From positions 62,001-126,000 of the forward strand of contig NZ_CAIJDP010000089.1 in assembly GCF_903819435.1 (NCBI RefSeq): 64,000 nt of DNA. The letters are read 5' to 3'. Positions 61,104 to 64,000 of this stretch are shown here, in pieces. Made by a program: the position numbers and the translations under genes. This stretch comes from Flavobacterium salmonis (GTDB lineage Bacteria > Bacteroidota > Bacteroidia > Flavobacteriales > Flavobacteriaceae). Positions within the stretch are counted from its first letter, which is position 1, and every line of letters begins with the position of its first letter. The notes below the pieces were generated by a model. It was not told the origin of the DNA and did not search any database. It saw nothing but the letters and a program-made list of their open reading frames with translations.

Positions 61104-62120
61104 ATGGCTAAAATTAAGTTAGAGTACATTTGGTTAGATGGATACGAACCAACTCAAAATCTTAGAAGTAAAACTAAAGTTGAAGAGCACGAAAATTTCA
61201 AAGGAACATTAGAAGAACTTGGGAACTGGTCATTTGATGGTTCATCAACAAAACAAGCTGAAGGCGGTTCTTCTGACTGTTTATTAGTTCCAGTTGCAAT
61301 CTATCCGGATCCAACTCGTATTAATGGATACTTAGTAATGTCTGAAGTTATGTACGCTGACGGAACTCCACACCCATCTAACGGAAGAGCTACAATTGAT
61401 GATGATAATGATGATTTCTGGTTTGGTTTTGAACAAGAGTATTTCATCATGGATACTAAAACTTTATTGCCATTAGGTTTCCCTGTTGGAGGTTATCCTG
61501 CTCCACAAGGTATGTACTACTGTTCTGTAGGTGGAAAAAACACTCACGGAAGAAAATTAGTAGAAGAGCATGCTGATTTATGTATCGCTGCAGGAATCAA
61601 CTTTGAAGGTATTAACCAGGAGGTTGCTTGTGGACAATGGGAATTCCAATTATTCGCTAAAGGTGCTAAAAAAGCCGGAGACGAAATCTGGGTTGCTCGT
61701 TACCTTTTAGATCGTTTGACTGAAAAATATGGTTACTATATTGAATACCACCCAAAACCACTAGGAGATACAGACTGGAATGGTTCAGGTATGCATGCTA
61801 ACTTCTCAAACAACATCTTAAGAACATGCGGAGACCAGGCTACTTACGAAAGAATCTGTGAAGCTTTCCGTCCTGTTACTGCTGAGCACATTGCAGTTTA
61901 CGGAGCTTACAATGACCAACGTTTAACTGGTAAACACGAAACTGCTTCTATCCATGATTTCTCTTACGGAATTTCAGATAGAGGAGCTTCAATCAGAATT
62001 CCTTTAATTACTGTTCAAAAAGGATGGAAAGGATGGTTGGAAGACAGAAGACCTGCTTCAAACGGTGATCCATACAAAATTGCTGCAAGAATTATCAAAA
62101 CTGTAAAATCAGCGCTATAA
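61104..62120 (+). CDS. Glutamine synthetase type II (eukaryote-like)
   Basis: A 338-residue GSII-type enzyme. The start at 61104 gives the usual N-terminus MAKIKLEYIWLDGYEP. Motifs: GNWSFDGSSTKQAEGGSSDCLLVPV near 40, FWFGFEQEYFIMD near 107, GINQEVACGQWEFQLF near 168, WNGSGMHANFS near 226 and RGASIRIPL near 293. It is short compared with GSI (about 470) and GSIII (729). It catalyses the same reaction as the divergent GSIII; the division of labour is unknown. Confidence 0.92.
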   Translation: MAKIKLEYIWLDGYEPTQNLRSKTKVEEHENFKGTLEELGNWSFDGSSTKQAEGGSSDCLLVPVAIYPDPTRINGYLVMSEVMYADGTPHPSNGRATIDDDNDDFWFGFEQEYFIMDTKTLLPLGFPVGGYPAPQGMYYCSVGGKNTHGRKLVEEHADLCIAAGINFEGINQEVACGQWEFQLFAKGAKKAGDEIWVARYLLDRLTEKYGYYIEYHPKPLGDTDWNGSGMHANFSNNILRTCGDQATYERICEAFRPVTAEHIAVYGAYNDQRLTGKHETASIHDFSYGISDRGASIRIPLITVQKGWKGWLEDRRPASNGDPYKIAARIIKTVKSAL

Positions 62121-62142
62121 TTCAAAGCTTAGGTTATATACT

Positions 62143-62175
62143 AAAAAGTGCCATCATTAGATGGCACTTTTTTTT
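62143..62175. terminator. Bidirectional terminator after the GSII gene
   Basis: AAAAAGTGCCATC (62143-62155) pairs perfectly with GATGGCACTTTTT (62160-62172) around ATTA, with T-run on the plus side and A-run on the other. Confidence 0.93.
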
Positions 62176-62177
62176 AT

Positions 62178-62258
62178 TTAACAATCCGACAAACTTTTAA
62201 CTTCTGCTGCTTTATCGCCATAACGATTAAAAACCTTAACATTTCTATTTTCTGACAT
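62178..62258 (-). CDS. Possible 26-residue ORF
   Basis: ATG at 62258 opens a frame, MSENRNVKVFNRYGDKAAEV and on to KSLSDC, ending at TAA 62178-62180 just before the bidirectional terminator. Its composition is more protein-like than the AT-rich surroundings, and the terminator would end its mRNA. No promoter box or ribosome site is clear. Could be a chance frame. Confidence 0.25.
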   Translation of the reverse strand: MSENRNVKVFNRYGDKAAEVKSLSDC

Positions 62259-62292
62259 AACAAATCACGAACTTCAAAAGAAACATTCTTAT

Positions 62293-62332
62293 AAAATTAA
62301 CTTTTTAAGTTAATTTTCAAGACCTATCTTTG
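62293..62332 (+). promoter_or_regulatory. TerC promoter with perfect dyad
   Basis: TATCTTTG (62325-62332) matches TAnnTTTG. AAAATTAACTT (62293-62303) is the exact reverse complement of AAGTTAATTTT (62307-62317) around TTT. This 11-bp-arm dyad is centred about 20-25 bp before the -7 box, over the -33 region. Confidence 0.55.
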
Positions 62333-62358
62333 TATATACACTTTAAATACAGAGCATT

Positions 62359-63327
62359 ATGATAGTCTGGACTTTATTTTTATTATCTGTTATTTTTATT
62401 CTTGCCTTGGATTTAGGTGTGTTCAACAAAACACCACATATCATTAGCACCAAAGAAGCCAGCAAATGGACATTGATTTGGGTAACATTGTCATTTCTTT
62501 TTTCAGGAGTTATTTACTGGCTATACACAACAGATTACATTGCAAACCCGGATAATCTAAAACCTGCAGTTGCTTCAATGAAGTTCATTACAGGATATTT
62601 AATAGAACTTTCGTTAAGCGTTGATAACATTTTTGTAATCGCCATCATTTTTGCTTCTTTCAAAATACCTCAAAAATACCAGCATCGTGTTTTATTCTGG
62701 GGAATTCTGGGAGCAATTGTTTTTCGTGGCCTTATGATTTTCTTTGGTGTCTTACTAATCAATAAATTTAGCTGGACAACTTATATATTTGGAATTTTCC
62801 TGATTTTTACCGCTATAAAAATGCTGTTTTCAGGAGAAGATGAAGATTTTCATCCAAAAGATTCTTTTGTATACAAAACATTAGGAAAAATTATTCCGAT
62901 TACATCCGAAATGGAGGGAGAAAATTTTTTCGTTACAACTAAAACTGCAAAAAAAGCAGCAACTCCCCTATTTGTTGCCTTAATAGTAATTGAGGTTATG
63001 GATGTTTTATTTGCCGTTGACAGTGTTCCGGCAATTCTCGCCATTACATCAGACCCGTTTTTGGTATTTAGCTCTAATATTTTTGCCATTTTAGGATTGC
63101 GTTCTATGTATTTCTTTTTAGCCAATATGCTGGCAAAATTCAGTTATCTGGAATATAGTTTAGTCGCTATTTTAGCTTTCGTAGGATTAAAAATGCTGCT
63201 TCACGATTATATACAAGTTCCGGAATGGGCTTCTTTAGGATTTATCGCCCTTTCACTTTTAGTTGGAATTTTGGTTTCTTTAAAATTTGGAAAAGAAAAA
63301 GAACTTACGGATGTTGATTTGGATTAA
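62359..63327 (+). CDS. TerC-family integral membrane protein
   Basis: A 322-residue protein with about nine membrane helices (TerC/Alx type). LSLSVDNIFVIAIIFASFKIP near 85 and VMDVLFAVDSVPAILAIT near 218 are the two conserved acidic helices typical of the family, and a cytoplasmic loop lies near 155-190. Homologues act in manganese or calcium handling and metal-ion resistance; function here is inferred only. It has its own promoter with a dyad. Confidence 0.9.
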   Translation: MIVWTLFLLSVIFILALDLGVFNKTPHIISTKEASKWTLIWVTLSFLFSGVIYWLYTTDYIANPDNLKPAVASMKFITGYLIELSLSVDNIFVIAIIFASFKIPQKYQHRVLFWGILGAIVFRGLMIFFGVLLINKFSWTTYIFGIFLIFTAIKMLFSGEDEDFHPKDSFVYKTLGKIIPITSEMEGENFFVTTKTAKKAATPLFVALIVIEVMDVLFAVDSVPAILAITSDPFLVFSSNIFAILGLRSMYFFLANMLAKFSYLEYSLVAILAFVGLKMLLHDYIQVPEWASLGFIALSLLVGILVSLKFGKEKELTDVDLD

Positions 63328-63349
63328 ATTCTGAAAAACATATATCCAT

Positions 63350-63381
63350 AAAAAAAGGAAATCGTAAGATTTCCTTTTTTT
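63350..63381. terminator. Bidirectional terminator
   Basis: AAAAAAGGAAATC (63351-63363) pairs perfectly with GATTTCCTTTTTT (63368-63380) around GTAA. It separates the convergent TerC and lipoprotein genes. Confidence 0.93.
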
Positions 63382-63400
63382 ATAAAATAAATTATTGCTA

Positions 63401-63919
63401 TTATAATTTTCGAATATTGCTAACATCAATATTATATTTATTGATAACTTCATAGTAATTTGAATAGTCAGGTTTATTGGCTGATTTATTAGTATTAATT
63501 CCATCATCACCAGGAACAATTACGATACGAAATATTTGATCAACCACAAAATCTGACGGTATAGGATTAGTATTTAACCCAAATCCTTGAGTATAAATTC
63601 TAACATTATCTTGAGTAAAATCATATTTATAAGCAAAATGAAGTGAACCATTACTATAATAATGAGATTCTGGAAGCGGAGTCCAAATATCGCGTCCAGT
63701 ATCAGGATCAGGTCCATCATATCTGAAAATCAAAATAACATCACCAGAATATATCCTAGAATTGAAATTTTCATATATTTCAGACTCAACGGTTGAACTG
63801 AAGTTAACTTTAGTAATTTCATAAACATAACTAATAGTATCATTATCCTCTTCATCATCCGAACAACCAGAGAATGCAAATAATCCAACAACTGCGAAAA
63901 GTGTCAATATCTTTTTCAT
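63401..63919 (-). CDS. Small lipoprotein of unknown function
   Basis: A 172-residue protein with a lipoprotein signal (MKKILTLFAVVGLFAFSGC, lipid Cys19) followed by a run of acidic residues (SDDEEDND), as in many Bacteroidota outer-membrane lipoproteins exported to the surface. The rest is beta-rich with aromatic residues (VILIFRYDGPDPDTGRDIWTPLPESHYYSNGSLHFAY). No family with known function recognised. The 81 nt beyond its start hold nothing clear. Confidence 0.75.
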   Translation of the reverse strand: MKKILTLFAVVGLFAFSGCSDDEEDNDTISYVYEITKVNFSSTVESEIYENFNSRIYSGDVILIFRYDGPDPDTGRDIWTPLPESHYYSNGSLHFAYKYDFTQDNVRIYTQGFGLNTNPIPSDFVVDQIFRIVIVPGDDGINTNKSANKPDYSNYYEVINKYNIDVSNIRKL

Positions 63920-64000
63920 AATATATTTTATTTTAAAGGTTTATATATTAAAGGTATTCCAAAAATCAAACCAAAAAAAATAATTGAATGCCTTTTGGTA

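Noticed and set aside
1..64000. tRNA, rRNA, insertion sequence or prophage
   Set aside because: No cloverleaf, rRNA-like stretch, transposase or phage gene could be recognised by eye; a dedicated RNA search would be decisive.

Overview
The window is AT-rich chromosomal DNA from a member of the Bacteroidota, almost certainly a Flavobacterium or close relative. The support is: three proteins with type A C-terminal sorting domains of the type IX secretion system (T9SS); a porQ-like gene; a GSIII/GSII glutamine synthetase pair; the Bacteroidota-type arginine cluster with a transcarbamylase of the acetyl/succinyl-ornithine kind; weak Shine-Dalgarno sequences; and promoters with the TAnnTTTG -7 box. 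I saw no rRNA, tRNA, CRISPR array, prophage or transposase.

Layout. 1-9.2 kb: a long minus-strand operon, GNAT-argG-argC-argD-proA-proB-argF'-argB-argE, with the argE 3' end off the window. It merges arginine and proline synthesis, and repeat-like dyads fill five of its gaps. It is preceded by a leader of about 320 nt. 9.6-16.7 kb: M1 peptidase, mutarotase-like protein, DUF2911 protein, HAD phosphatase, tcdA, TatD, DUF1684 protein. 16.7-20.4 kb: a pectate-lyase-like lipoprotein behind a LacI-type operator, then a BlaI/BlaR1-like pair behind a very long perfect dyad, then a 46-residue conserved-type small protein. 20.4-25.3 kb: DinB, PEP carboxylase, Lrp regulator, M14 peptidase. 25.4-29.7 kb: an XRE regulator with evenly spaced dyads, an acyltransferase, and a plus-strand operon (SpeE-like, M23, three small proteins). 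29.7-37.7 kb: NupG-type transporter, cmk, L,D-transpeptidase, porQ, DoxX and DUF1599 proteins, folP, two lipoproteins. 37.7-40.9 kb: TPR histidine kinase plus LuxR-type response regulator.

40.9-58.4 kb is the accessory region and the most interesting part. It is almost all minus strand and holds an Imm11-like protein, two adjacent unknown proteins that share a domain, a membrane-anchored leucine-rich-repeat protein, two paralogous four-helix membrane proteins (one with a C-terminal TPR extension), secreted proteins of unknown function, and three T9SS-exported proteins. Three separate promoters here carry the same 16-bp dyad (TCACTA-N4-TRRTGA, followed by TTTT) exactly 22 bp upstream of a TAnnTTTG box. 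This places the dyad near -41 with no visible -33 box. That looks like an activator-controlled regulon, and the two-component system next door is an obvious but unproven candidate regulator.

58.4-64 kb: divergent GSIII and GSII glutamine synthetases, a TerC-family membrane protein behind a perfect dyad, a possible 26-codon ORF and a small lipoprotein.

Confidence is high for the housekeeping genes. For most products between 40.9 and 58.4 kb only architecture can be described.
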